Origin: Methanobacteriota archaeon
GTDB lineage: Archaea > Methanobacteriota > Methanobacteria > Methanobacteriales > Methanobacteriaceae
Length of the DNA stretch: 15,292 nucleotides
Reading direction: 5' to 3'
NCBI GenBank assembly: GCA_023434825.1
Contig: JAEYSH010000104.1
Span: 1 to 15,292 of the forward strand
Below the pieces are notes generated by a model that was given only the letters and a program-made list of their open reading frames with translations, did no database searches and was not told the origin of the DNA. Both the position numbers and the translations under genes were made by a program. Shown piece by piece: positions 7,354 to 15,072 of the stretch (the first letter of the stretch is position 1; each line of letters starts with the position of its first letter).

Positions 7354-7432
7354 GTGTTGCAGTGCAAAAGACATGTTTTTTCAAAAAGTTTCCCCCTTTT
7401 GACATCACAACTTTCTTAGCACTGCATTTTAC
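7354..7432 (+). ncRNA. candidate small structured RNA with C-rich loop
   Basis: An eight-pair outer stem, TGCAGTGC (7358-7365) with GCACTGCA (7419-7426), closes a region with an inner hairpin CAAAA (7382-7386) / TTTTG (7397-7401), extended by ATGT (7373-7376) / ACAT (7402-7405). The inner loop carries TTTCCCCC. The outer stem is followed directly by TTTT and then by T-rich DNA, fitting a terminator, and a TATA box stands about 25 bases before the start. The parts together look like an independent small RNA gene. A C-rich loop could pair with G-rich ribosome sites, but no target is shown. A 21-codon frame from GTG at 7354 also exists and cannot be excluded. I do not recognise the family. Confidence 0.45.
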
Positions 7433-7500
7433 TTTTATATTATTCCATTCCCTTTTAATAATTTGTAAAAATAGCGTAATATAGAAAATATTAAATTTTT

Positions 7501-8325
7501 ATGCATTTAATTTTAAATGATAACATGGATACATTAAAAAGATACTTCGGATTTTCTTGGTTGTTGAATGATTCAATTAAAAAATTATTAGAGGCATTTA
7601 TAATAATTTTAATAATCACTGATCTGTTTTTGTTAATTCTAATAAGTTTTATTAATTTTACTCCATATACGGAGAGTGTAATCGTTGATTTTGACACTTT
7701 TGTTTGTATGGTACTATTTTTCGAGTTTCTACTCAAAATTAGGAATCAAGGGGAAAAAATAAAGTATATCCGAAAAAATTGGATTGATCTAGTTGCAATG
7801 ATACCTCTAGAGTTTCTTATATTGATATCCGGAGATATGTTTGGGTTTATCCGATTTATAAGGATAATAAGGGTTGCTAGAGTGTTCATTTTGCTTAAAA
7901 AAAGCCAGAAAAATATTCTTGAATTCCTACGTAAAACAACTGTTGTTCATGGAGCAGTTATATTCCTCTTTATTATTGCTGCAGGAACAGTTTCTTTTTT
8001 TGTACTGGAACATGGCACAAACAGTCATGTTGATAGTTATGACGATGCTTTGTGGTATGTTATAGTTACAATTACAACAGTAGGCTATGGAGACATCAGC
8101 CCCGAATCCGTAGGGGGAAGAATGACTGGTGCAATTATTATGATTGCGGGAGTGTTCCTTATGAGTTTATTAACAGCATCATTGTCATCTATAATGATTG
8201 AAAAGGAAACTAAAGAAGATGCAGAGAAAAATTTAGAAGAAATGAAATCAGAAATGGAAAAAATGCGTCATGAAATGCTTTCGGAGATAAATGAATTAAA
8301 AGAGATAATAAAAAAAAGCAAATAA
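7501..8325 (+). CDS. six-transmembrane voltage-gated-type potassium channel
   Basis: This 274-residue membrane protein is predicted to be a potassium channel subunit acting as a tetramer. Hydrophobic segments near residues 31-51, 62-79, 94-111, 150-169 and 208-230 and a charged S4 helix give the six-segment plan. S4 has arginines at every third position (R118, R121, R124, R127), the hallmark of voltage sensing. The pore helix and selectivity filter TTVGYGD (192-198) mark potassium selectivity. The C-terminus, about 233-274, is charged and heptad-like, probably a coiled coil. No ribosome site precedes the ATG at 7501; a leaderless message from TATA-like GTAATATA (7476-7483) or the ATG at 7525 are both possible. 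It converges with the next gene, their stops five bases apart. The physiological role is unknown. Confidence 0.88.
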   Translation: MHLILNDNMDTLKRYFGFSWLLNDSIKKLLEAFIIILIITDLFLLILISFINFTPYTESVIVDFDTFVCMVLFFEFLLKIRNQGEKIKYIRKNWIDLVAMIPLEFLILISGDMFGFIRFIRIIRVARVFILLKKSQKNILEFLRKTTVVHGAVIFLFIIAAGTVSFFVLEHGTNSHVDSYDDALWYVIVTITTVGYGDISPESVGGRMTGAIIMIAGVFLMSLLTASLSSIMIEKETKEDAEKNLEEMKSEMEKMRHEMLSEINELKEIIKKSK

Positions 8326-8330
8326 TCCAA

Positions 8331-9005
8331 TTAAATTAAATTCATAAGTGGAATTAGAATATTATTCATTATTCCAGAATCTCTTTTCTCAAGATTTTCT
8401 TCTCTAATTGGGTTTGAAGTGCTTATAGATTCTTCTATTGCATTATATGATGCGCTTGTAGCCATATTCATATCATTTTGAATATAAGAATCATCTTTAG
8501 ACTTTAACCAATTATTCCAGTCAGCTTTACACTTGGGTTGGCCATCAATCAATGCTGAATTTAAATCATCATTGGACTGGATTACTTCTGGCTCTAAAAA
8601 ACTGGCCTTTGCTTCATATAACGTGTGATTAGGGCCACTTATACCAGCACTGTGAGGTGCAGAAAAGCTATCTGTAATGTAATGTGAAGCTACTCCATAG
8701 CAGTAGCTCGCATAATAATAATCACTTTTTTCATAGGATTTTTGGCCTCTATTTAACCATTCTTCTGCTTTTTGGTAGCTATTTGGATAACCATGGTATT
8801 TAAAGTCCAAAAACTTAAAATCAGGATCCACTGCTCCTTGTTTCATAGCATTTAAATCTAAATTTTCTTTAATTGTAAGTGGTAATGAATTATAATTACT
8901 TTCTACTATTTCTTCGTGAGTGTTCCAGTTCCATGCAGAAACTGCTGGAATCTGAATAAATAGTATTCCTACTAAAAAAAGAGTTGTTATTAATATTTTT
9001 TTCAT
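8331..9005 (-). CDS. secreted zinc-dependent phospholipase C-family protein
   Basis: This 224-residue exported protein has a signal peptide (residues 1-24, ending AVSA) followed by mature W25. In Bacillus cereus phospholipase C the new N-terminal tryptophan is a zinc ligand. A full ligand series can be proposed: W25, H30, D60, H71, H108, D112, H118, H127 and E131. The spacings HxxxD (108-112), D-x5-H (112-118) and HxxxE (127-131) equal those of the bacterial enzyme. The trinuclear zinc site is therefore probably intact, with hydrolysis of a phosphodiester outside the cell. The substrate is unclear, since archaeal lipids are ethers and the related S1/P1 fold acts on nucleic acids. There is no cell-wall anchor. 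An AGTGA ribosome site precedes the ATG, and a TATA box lies about 30 bases upstream. The gene is divergent from the GMC gene. Confidence 0.82.
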   Translation of the reverse strand: MKKILITTLFLVGILFIQIPAVSAWNWNTHEEIVESNYNSLPLTIKENLDLNAMKQGAVDPDFKFLDFKYHGYPNSYQKAEEWLNRGQKSYEKSDYYYASYCYGVASHYITDSFSAPHSAGISGPNHTLYEAKASFLEPEVIQSNDDLNSALIDGQPKCKADWNNWLKSKDDSYIQNDMNMATSASYNAIEESISTSNPIREENLEKRDSGIMNNILIPLMNLI

Positions 9006-9034
9006 GATTTCACTATTAAATTCAATAAATAATT

Positions 9035-9043
9035 TTTTTATAT
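9035..9043 (-). promoter_or_regulatory. TATA box of the phospholipase-like gene
   Basis: On the minus strand the sequence reads GGCATATAAAAAAATT, with a TATAAAA core about 30 bases before the start codon at 9005. This would give a very short leader that keeps the AGTGA ribosome site. Confidence 0.45.
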
Positions 9044-9099
9044 GCCTTATTGTTTTTCGTTATACGTATTATATTTTTTGTTGTATATGCCCAAACTGA

Positions 9100-9107
9100 T
9101 ATATATA
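9100..9107 (+). promoter_or_regulatory. TATA box of the GMC-E1 operon
   Basis: TATATATA lies about 57-64 bases before the chosen GMC start. Transcription would begin near 9127-9132, just after the 16-base palindrome, leaving a leader of about 35 bases with GAGTGA as ribosome site. Confidence 0.45.
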
Positions 9108-9110
9108 ACT

Positions 9111-9129
9111 ATTGTTATATAACAATTGT
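9111..9129 (+). promoter_or_regulatory. 16-base palindrome, likely operator
   Basis: ATTGTTATATAACAAT (9111-9126) is a perfect palindrome placed between the TATA box and the expected transcription start, where a bound repressor would block initiation. With the next bases it overlaps ACAATTGT (9122-9129). The minus strand word ACAATTGTTATAT (9117-9129) recurs exactly upstream of hdrC at 11619-11631. Binding by a regulator is inferred. Confidence 0.5.
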
Positions 9130-9163
9130 AAATTATTTTAAATTTATTAACCGAGTGAAATTT

Positions 9164-10492
9164 ATGAGTTTTGATGTTGCGGTAGTTGGGACAGGCGCCG
9201 GCGGCGCCACAGTAGCAAGAGAATTAACTAAAAAAGGCTTGAGGGTCTTAATTTTGGAGAAAGGAAAAAGAATTGAACGGGGAACATCAGTAAATAATAT
9301 TAAAAATATTCCAATCAAATTAAAAATGGATATAGATGATGAAGAAATTGAAAATTATGATTTTCTCCAGAATCCTGCTGAATTAATGTTTATTGAAGAT
9401 GTTGGGGGCACAACTCCAGTTGCACTTGCCAATGCATGTTATGCATGTACTACTTGCTATGAAAATTCGGCAACAAAACAATTTGAAATTCACAGCATTG
9501 ATTTATTCAAGGAACTTTTAGAATCAAGTGAGGATTTAAAAGTTGGACCATATCCTGCTAATTTAATGGGGCCTGCAACACGTAAAATTGTAACCGCTGC
9601 AGAAAGCATTGGGTTTTTCATGGAGCCTATGCCTAAATTCATTGATTTTTCTAAATGTAATGGCTGTGGGTTGTGTATTCATGGTTGTAAAAGAGGTGCA
9701 AAATGGGATGCAACTGATTTTGTTAATGAAGCAGTGGCAAATGGTGCGACATTAATTTCAGATTTTGAAGTTACAAAAATTCAAAGTGAAAATGGAAAAG
9801 TAACGGGAATTGAAGGTAAATTTGGCGATAAAACAAAATATTTTGAGGTTGAAAATGTAGTTATTTCGTCAGGGGCATTAAATACTCCCGAAATATTGAA
9901 AAATTCTGGAATATCAAAATGTGTGGGTGAAAATCTATTTTGTGACCTTTTTATAACTGTTGGGGGATATTTAAAAGACATTAATTATTATAAAGAGATT
10001 CCAATGGGTGTAAAATCTGAATTCGGCCCCTATTTTTTATCTCCACATTTTTCAAACCAGTTGGTAAAATTAATTGAAGAGAAAGGATTTGAAGCGAACC
10101 CAGAAGATGTTATGGGTATAATGGTTAAAATAGCAGATGATTCTAATGGGATAGTTCATGAAGATAAATCTATTGAAAAGACGCTTACTAATCGAGATTT
10201 AGATCTTCTTAAGGAAGGATATGAAAAGAGTGTTAAAATACTTCTTGAAATGGGTGTAGAACAATCTTCTATAGTTTCGACTCCTATAAGAGGTGCACAT
10301 CCGGGTGGAACAGCGGCAATGGGTAAAGTAGTTAATAATGACCTTGAAACGGAAATTAAAGGGTTATATGTGGCTGATGCAAGTGTTATTCCTCAAGCTC
10401 CAGGCAGACCTCCAATTTTAACCATCACTGCCCTTGCAAAAAAACTTGCTAAAAATATCTTAAAAGACGTGAAATTGAAAATAGAAAGCTAA
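9164..10492 (+). CDS. iron-sulfur GMC-family FAD oxidoreductase
   Basis: This 442-residue flavoprotein opens with the FAD Rossmann loop VGTGAGGATVARE (8-20) and ends with the GMC-type tail HPGGTAAMG (379-387) plus GLYVADASVIPQAPGRPPILT (400-420). An insertion carries a four-cysteine cluster motif, KCNGCGLCIHGCK (C165, C168, C171, C175), typical of one [4Fe-4S] cluster, and three more cysteines sit at C92, C95 and C98. H379 fits the usual GMC catalytic histidine, but the region that normally reads GNP, with the partner Asn or His, is GRPP here. The frame extends back to 9050, but the ATG at 9164 has GAGTGA before it and starts exactly at the FAD domain. The substrate is unknown; the cluster suggests electron transfer to a protein carrier rather than oxygen. 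It probably shares a transcript with the E1-like gene. Confidence 0.85.
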   Translation: MSFDVAVVGTGAGGATVARELTKKGLRVLILEKGKRIERGTSVNNIKNIPIKLKMDIDDEEIENYDFLQNPAELMFIEDVGGTTPVALANACYACTTCYENSATKQFEIHSIDLFKELLESSEDLKVGPYPANLMGPATRKIVTAAESIGFFMEPMPKFIDFSKCNGCGLCIHGCKRGAKWDATDFVNEAVANGATLISDFEVTKIQSENGKVTGIEGKFGDKTKYFEVENVVISSGALNTPEILKNSGISKCVGENLFCDLFITVGGYLKDINYYKEIPMGVKSEFGPYFLSPHFSNQLVKLIEEKGFEANPEDVMGIMVKIADDSNGIVHEDKSIEKTLTNRDLDLLKEGYEKSVKILLEMGVEQSSIVSTPIRGAHPGGTAAMGKVVNNDLETEIKGLYVADASVIPQAPGRPPILTITALAKKLAKNILKDVKLKIES

Positions 10493-10513
10493 AAAGACTT
10501 TAATGTGATTATT

Positions 10514-11530
10514 ATGGAAGATAGGTACACAAGACAGACAATTTTACAAAACATTGGTGAAAATGGCCAGAAAAAACTGGGAGAAAGCCATGTTATCATA
10601 ATTGGGTGTGGTGCGCTTGGAACAGCAGCTGCAAATAACCTTGCACGTGCAGGCATTGGTAAAATTTCAATTTTAGATAGAGATTTTGTTGAACTTAATA
10701 ACTTGCAGCGCCAGATGTTATTTGATGAAAATGATGTTGGAGAGCCAAAAGCAGTAGTGGCAATCAATAAACTTAAAGCAATCAATTCTGACATAGAAAT
10801 AATTCCATTAGTTAAAGATTTGAACCATACAAATGTTGAAGAGATAATAAAAGATGTAGATTTAGTTTTAGATGGAACAGACAATATTCAGACAAGAATG
10901 CTAATTAATGATGTTTGTGTGAGGGAAAAAATTCCATGGATATACACTGGTGCAATTGGAACCACTGGAATGACAATGAATATCCTTCCCGATGCTTCAT
11001 GTATCCGATGTCTTTATCCAAGCATTCCAAAACCCGGTTCTCTTCCAACGTGTGATACAATGGGAGTTTTAAACACAATAACTATGATTATGGGTTCAAT
11101 AGCGAGTACGCAAACAATTAAAATACTTTTAGGCGAAACAAAACCTAAAAATGAACAGGACAGCAGTTTAATAGTTTATGATGCTTGGGATAATTCATTT
11201 GATGAAATACTTGTTAGAAAAAATGAAGAATGCACATGTTGTTCAGGGGAAAGTTATGATTATTTAGATTCTGAAGATAGGGAAGTTATAAGTTCTCTTT
11301 GTGGTAGAAATGCAATTCAGATAACTCCTGCTGATGTAAAGGAATTAGATTTACATGAATTAGCATCCAAACTTGATCATTTGGGTGATGTGAAATGTGC
11401 TGCTTTTATATTGCTCTTTAAAACTGGAGAATATGAAATATCAGTATTTAGGGATGGAAGAGCTATAATTAAAGGTACAAACGATGAAAAAATAGCTAGA
11501 TCAGTTTATGCTAGATATATTGGAACTTAA
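10514..11530 (+). CDS. ThiF/MoeB/HesA-family E1-like adenylyltransferase
   Basis: This 338-residue enzyme activates the C-terminal glycine of a small ubiquitin-like sulfur carrier with ATP, as ThiF does for thiamine and MoeB for molybdopterin. RYTRQ...GENGQKKL (4-21) and the nucleotide loop GCGALG (31-36) are typical, as are DRDFVELNNLQRQ (55-67) and DGTDN (120-124). Zinc-binding pairs are C163-x2-C166 and C240/C243, and C180 in PTCDTMGVL is at the usual catalytic cysteine position. The C-terminal 80 residues match the extra domain of ThiF-like proteins of about 340 residues, ending DGRAIIKGTNDE. A GTG at 10505 could start it, but GTGAT there looks like the ribosome site for ATG 10514. The start lies 21 bases after the GMC gene. 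No carrier protein gene is nearby, so the pathway is open. Confidence 0.88.
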   Translation: MEDRYTRQTILQNIGENGQKKLGESHVIIIGCGALGTAAANNLARAGIGKISILDRDFVELNNLQRQMLFDENDVGEPKAVVAINKLKAINSDIEIIPLVKDLNHTNVEEIIKDVDLVLDGTDNIQTRMLINDVCVREKIPWIYTGAIGTTGMTMNILPDASCIRCLYPSIPKPGSLPTCDTMGVLNTITMIMGSIASTQTIKILLGETKPKNEQDSSLIVYDAWDNSFDEILVRKNEECTCCSGESYDYLDSEDREVISSLCGRNAIQITPADVKELDLHELASKLDHLGDVKCAAFILLFKTGEYEISVFRDGRAIIKGTNDEKIARSVYARYIGT

Positions 11531-11804
11531 TTATTTCAAATTTTAAATTGTTGATCAAAAAATAATCTATTAATATTAAACATGATGGATTAATTATAAT
11601 AACTACTTATTTCCTATTACAATTGTTATATGTGGATTATTTAACAATTTAGTTTAATTCAATTAGTTTGCAATATATCCATATATATTTGCATACATAG
11701 TTTTAATGGTATAAAGGAGTAATATTATAAAAAATTAGACTATGAAAATGTAATTTTTTATTCAATTTATAAAGTTTTAATTTAATATGCGAGGTAAATT
11801 TAAG
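11531..11804 (+). promoter_or_regulatory. upstream region of the hdr operon
   Basis: This 274-base AT-rich gap holds no convincing gene. It contains an inverted repeat ATTGTTA (11622-11628) / TAACAAT (11642-11648), overlapped by ACAATTGTTATAT (11619-11631), the word shared with the GMC promoter. Next comes an imperfect dyad GCAATATAT...ATATATTTGC (11670-11692), then several TATA-like stretches (near 11681-11690, 11709-11715 and 11766-11774). Which one is used cannot be told by eye. A GAGGT ribosome site at 11791-11795 serves hdrC. Confidence 0.4.
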
Positions 11805-12395
11805 ATGAAAACTCTTAAACTAGGTGAAAATACCTTTGAACTTGCAGAAATCATAATTAATGATTTAAAAGCATCAGAAAATATTGGAATCCTTAAATGT
11901 ATCCAGTGCGGGATGTGTACATCTGTCTGTCCAGCAGCAAGGCAAACAGATTACGATCCACGTGAATTAGTTAAGAGAGTACTGGATAAAGATGAAAGTT
12001 TAATTGAAGATGAAACACTCTGGGATTGTTTTTACTGTTATACATGTCACAGCGTTTGTCCTGTAGATAACAGCGCATGTGAAATAAACCAGATTTTAAG
12101 GCAGAAAGCGATTGATAAAGGAAAAGGAAAACCTAAAATAGCTCCATTTACAGCTTATGGTGATAGTTTTCTTGAAATTGGGCTTGGAGCTATCCCTAAT
12201 GACTTTTTCGATGATCTGTTAAAGGATTATGGAAAAAAATGGCTCGATTTAAAAGTTGATTTAGAAGATATAAGGGAAGAGCTAGGTTTAGGGTCTATGT
12301 TATTGCCTGAAAAGGATGTTAATGACATCAATAAAATTTTGGAAAATACGGGATTTAAAAAGAGGCTTGAGAGAGTAAGGCGGTGTAAAGAATGA
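11805..12395 (+). CDS. hdrC: HdrC-like two-cluster ferredoxin subunit
   Basis: This 196-residue protein passes electrons between HdrA-type and HdrB-type subunits through two [4Fe-4S] clusters. The motifs CIQCGMCTSVCP and CFYCYTCHSVCPVD are the CxxCxxCxxxCP pairs of HdrC (near residues 32-43 and 73-86). The helical C-terminal part is of normal length. An ATG at 11787 would add six residues, but GAGGT at 11791-11795 sits nine bases before the ATG at 11805, which I prefer. The stop overlaps the hdrB start (ATGA), so the two are translationally coupled. With hdrB and hdrA downstream it forms a complete Hdr-type module. Whether it is the main methanogenic enzyme or a paralogue is addressed under findings. 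Confidence 0.9.
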   Translation: MKTLKLGENTFELAEIIINDLKASENIGILKCIQCGMCTSVCPAARQTDYDPRELVKRVLDKDESLIEDETLWDCFYCYTCHSVCPVDNSACEINQILRQKAIDKGKGKPKIAPFTAYGDSFLEIGLGAIPNDFFDDLLKDYGKKWLDLKVDLEDIREELGLGSMLLPEKDVNDINKILENTGFKKRLERVRRCKE

Positions 12396-13345
12396 AAGCA
12401 ATACCAGATAAAGAAATTTTACTCTTTAAAAGTTGCCTTGTAAATGTTGAATATCCTGGCGTTGAATCTTCAACTAAGTTCCTGTATGATAAATTAGGAA
12501 TAGAATACATTATAAGTGAAAGACAATCTTGCTGTACTGGATTAGGTCATTACGCTGATTTATTTGACCAGTATTCTACTACTGCGCTTGCAGCAAGGAA
12601 TTTTGGGGTTGCAAAGGAAGAAGGACATGAAAACATAGCTACTTTATGTGCAACCTGTTATGCTATACTTAAAAAATCAGCTAATATCTTAAATAAAAAA
12701 GATGATGTTAGAAAAAACGTAAATAAAATTTTTGAATCATCAGGAATTCCTGAACTTAAATATAATGCAGAAGACATGGATTCAAGGAATAATATATTCC
12801 ATGCAGTTGAAATTCTGTATAATAAATCAGATGAAATAGAAGAATTAGTAGAAGTAGATTTATCTGGATTTCGAGTAGCTTCTCATCACGCATGCCATTA
12901 CTGTAAAGTTCATCACAAAGACACAATTGGGAATGAAAGGGATCCAATGGTTATAGAAACCCTTGCTAAATCATGCGGTGTGGAAACAGTAGACTGGTAT
13001 GATCTTAAAACCACTACTTGTGGAAACGGTTTTAGGCAGCGTTATATGAATAAAGACCTTTCACTTGCGGTTACTGCAGAAAAATTAATGAGTTTAAAGG
13101 AAAATGATGTGGACATATTGCTTCATATGTGTCCAAATTGCCAATTGCAGTTTGATAGAAATCAAAAAGTTATTGGAGAATCTTTAGGGACTGAATTTAA
13201 TATTATCTGTTTAAATGTAGCTCAATTCCTTGCTCTAGCACTTGGGGCTGACCCTTACAAGGTCGTTGGAATTCAAACACATACAGTCCCTGTAGAACCA
13301 ATTTTAGAAAAAATTAAAAAAATAAATCCAGCTTACGAGGTATAA
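12392..13345 (+). CDS. hdrB: HdrB-like CCG-domain subunit with altered second motif
   Basis: HdrB carries the heterodisulfide-reducing site: two noncubane [4Fe-4S] clusters held by CCG motifs. This 317-residue protein has a complete first motif: C15, C47-C48 and C86-x2-C89. The second has C168 (or C171) and C247-x2-C250, but only one cysteine at the centre, T209-C210, where the family has two adjacent cysteines. The spacing 210 to 247 fits the family, so this is a substitution rather than a gap. Either this cluster is different or the site uses C171 in the unusual HACHYCK segment. The start overlaps the hdrC stop by four bases, and hdrA follows after two bases. The substrate may therefore differ from CoM-S-S-CoB. 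Confidence 0.85.
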   Translation: MKAIPDKEILLFKSCLVNVEYPGVESSTKFLYDKLGIEYIISERQSCCTGLGHYADLFDQYSTTALAARNFGVAKEEGHENIATLCATCYAILKKSANILNKKDDVRKNVNKIFESSGIPELKYNAEDMDSRNNIFHAVEILYNKSDEIEELVEVDLSGFRVASHHACHYCKVHHKDTIGNERDPMVIETLAKSCGVETVDWYDLKTTTCGNGFRQRYMNKDLSLAVTAEKLMSLKENDVDILLHMCPNCQLQFDRNQKVIGESLGTEFNIICLNVAQFLALALGADPYKVVGIQTHTVPVEPILEKIKKINPAYEV

Positions 13346-13347
13346 AA

Positions 13348-15072
13348 TTGATCAATAGTCATTTTTCAAGATATGCACCAAAAAGCAGTATTGATATTGG
13401 TGTTTTTCTATGTAAATGTGGAGGAAATATCTCTGATACAGTGGATATTGAAAGACTTAAATCATCAATTGATGCTAAAGTAGTTAAGGAATTTGAAAAT
13501 CTCTGCTCCGTCAAATGTCAAAAAAATATAAGGGATATTATACTTGAAGAAGAGCTAGATCGGGTAGTAATTGCGGCTTGTTCACCTATTACTCATGAAA
13601 AAACATTTAGAAATCATGTAGCACCTTTAAATCCTTACCTTTTAGAAATGGCCAATATTAGGGAACAGTGTTCATGGGTGCACTCTGATGTGGATAAAGC
13701 AACGGATAAAGCGATTTCTCTTACAAATGCTGCCATTGAAAGAGTTCAATATGCCCGGCCATTGGATACTATAGTTCGAAAAACTAAAAAAAGTGCTGCT
13801 GTAATAGGCGGTGGAATTTCAGGGATAACTGCTGCACTTTCACTGGCAAAACAGGGTATTAAAGTCCATATTATTGAAGAAAAACCTACTGTCGGTGGAA
13901 ACATGATTAAGATAGGTAAAGTTTTCTCTCCAGAAAAGCTTGCCGAGGAATGTGCATTATGTCTTTTCAATCCACTAATAAATGAAGCGGTACAGCATAA
14001 AAATATTGATATTATAACTAATGCTGAGCTTAAATCATCAGAAAGGAAAGCTGGAAACTTTAACTTGCTTGTTGAGAAAAAACCAACTTTTGTTGAAGTA
14101 GATAAATGTATAGCATGTGGTAAATGTGCAGAAGTATGTCCAGTGGATGTTCCTAATGAATGGAATGAAAATTTGATGATGAGAAAAGCAATTTATAAGC
14201 CTTTCCCTCAATCAGTTCCAGATGTTTATACAATTGACGAAAAGCATTGTATTCAATGCGGAAAATGTCAGAAAGTCTGTACAATGAATGCAATTGATCT
14301 TAAAATGAAAGGGGAAATTATGCCTCTAAATGTAGGATCTGTAGTTATAGCCACAGGACACAAAGGATTTGACCTTAAAAAACGTCCAGAATATGGTTAT
14401 GAAAGATATGATGATGTTATAACTCAGATGGAACTTGCAAGAATAATGGGAGTTAACGGACCTACAAATGGTAAATTACTCAAGCCTTCAGATGGTAAAG
14501 TACCGAGAAGAGTTGTAATGGTGCAGTGTGCAGGTTCAAGGGACGATAAGCCCGAAGGTAAACGTTACTGCTCAAAAGTGTGTTGTATGGTAGCATTAAA
14601 GCATGCAAGCTTTATCAGGCGTTATTATCCAGATACTGAAATAATTATATGTTATACGGACATGAGAACTCCGGGAATGTATGAAAACTACTTCAGATAT
14701 GTCCAATCCAAGGAAATTAAATTGATAAGGGGACGTCCGGGAGATATAGCTAAAAAAGGTGATGCTATTATCGTTAGAGTAGAAGATACTTTAAATGGTG
14801 AACCTTTAGAAATAGAAACTGACATGGTTGTATTATCTGAAGCAATGGAACCTTCAGAAGGAACATTAAAAGTAGCAGATACATTAAATGTTGGCCTTAC
14901 TGAGGATTTATTTGTAAAAGAAAAACATCCAAAAATAAAGCCTGTAGCTACTGATATTGAAGGAATTTATGTATGTGGAACTGCACAAGGACCAAAAGAT
15001 ATCACAGACAGTGTTTCACAGGCAAATGCTGCGGCATCTAAAGTTTCAGAGATTATGAATGGCGGATTATAA
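13348..15072 (+). CDS. hdrA: HdrA-like FAD/iron-sulfur subunit, interrupted by TAA
   Basis: HdrA is the flavin subunit that can bifurcate electrons between heterodisulfide and ferredoxin. Residues 1-135 are the N-terminal domain with FLCKCGGNIS (C22, C24). GGGISG (154-159) is the FAD loop, with EEKPTVGGNM and ECALC (201-205) after it. Two inserted clusters are at C254, C257, C260, C264 and C301, C304, C307, C311. The cluster motif C394, C408, C412, C413 (CSKVCC) is typical of HdrA. The start is TTG with GAGGT six bases before it; no ATG is available. The frame stops with TAA at 15070-15072 after 574 codons. HdrA proteins are usually about 650 residues and end in a two-cluster ferredoxin domain, which here follows in the same frame beyond the stop. 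The gene is thus either interrupted, read through, or affected by a sequence error. Confidence 0.88.
   Translation: MINSHFSRYAPKSSIDIGVFLCKCGGNISDTVDIERLKSSIDAKVVKEFENLCSVKCQKNIRDIILEEELDRVVIAACSPITHEKTFRNHVAPLNPYLLEMANIREQCSWVHSDVDKATDKAISLTNAAIERVQYARPLDTIVRKTKKSAAVIGGGISGITAALSLAKQGIKVHIIEEKPTVGGNMIKIGKVFSPEKLAEECALCLFNPLINEAVQHKNIDIITNAELKSSERKAGNFNLLVEKKPTFVEVDKCIACGKCAEVCPVDVPNEWNENLMMRKAIYKPFPQSVPDVYTIDEKHCIQCGKCQKVCTMNAIDLKMKGEIMPLNVGSVVIATGHKGFDLKKRPEYGYERYDDVITQMELARIMGVNGPTNGKLLKPSDGKVPRRVVMVQCAGSRDDKPEGKRYCSKVCCMVALKHASFIRRYYPDTEIIICYTDMRTPGMYENYFRYVQSKEIKLIRGRPGDIAKKGDAIIVRVEDTLNGEPLEIETDMVVLSEAMEPSEGTLKVADTLNVGLTEDLFVKEKHPKIKPVATDIEGIYVCGTAQGPKDITDSVSQANAAASKVSEIMNGGL

Noticed and set aside
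7491..7736. 81-codon minus-strand frame over the channel start
   Set aside because: It is antisense to the first membrane segments of the channel and has no independent support.
9050..9163. 38-residue N-terminal extension of the GMC protein
   Set aside because: It spans the promoter and palindrome, has no ribosome site, and the FAD domain starts exactly at the ATG at 9164.
10489..10884. 131-codon minus-strand frame
   Set aside because: It is the shadow of the E1-like gene, whose nucleotide-binding motif lies on the plus strand there.
15070..15072. Recoding of the hdrA stop as pyrrolysine or selenocysteine
   Set aside because: The codon is TAA, whereas those systems use TAG and TGA.
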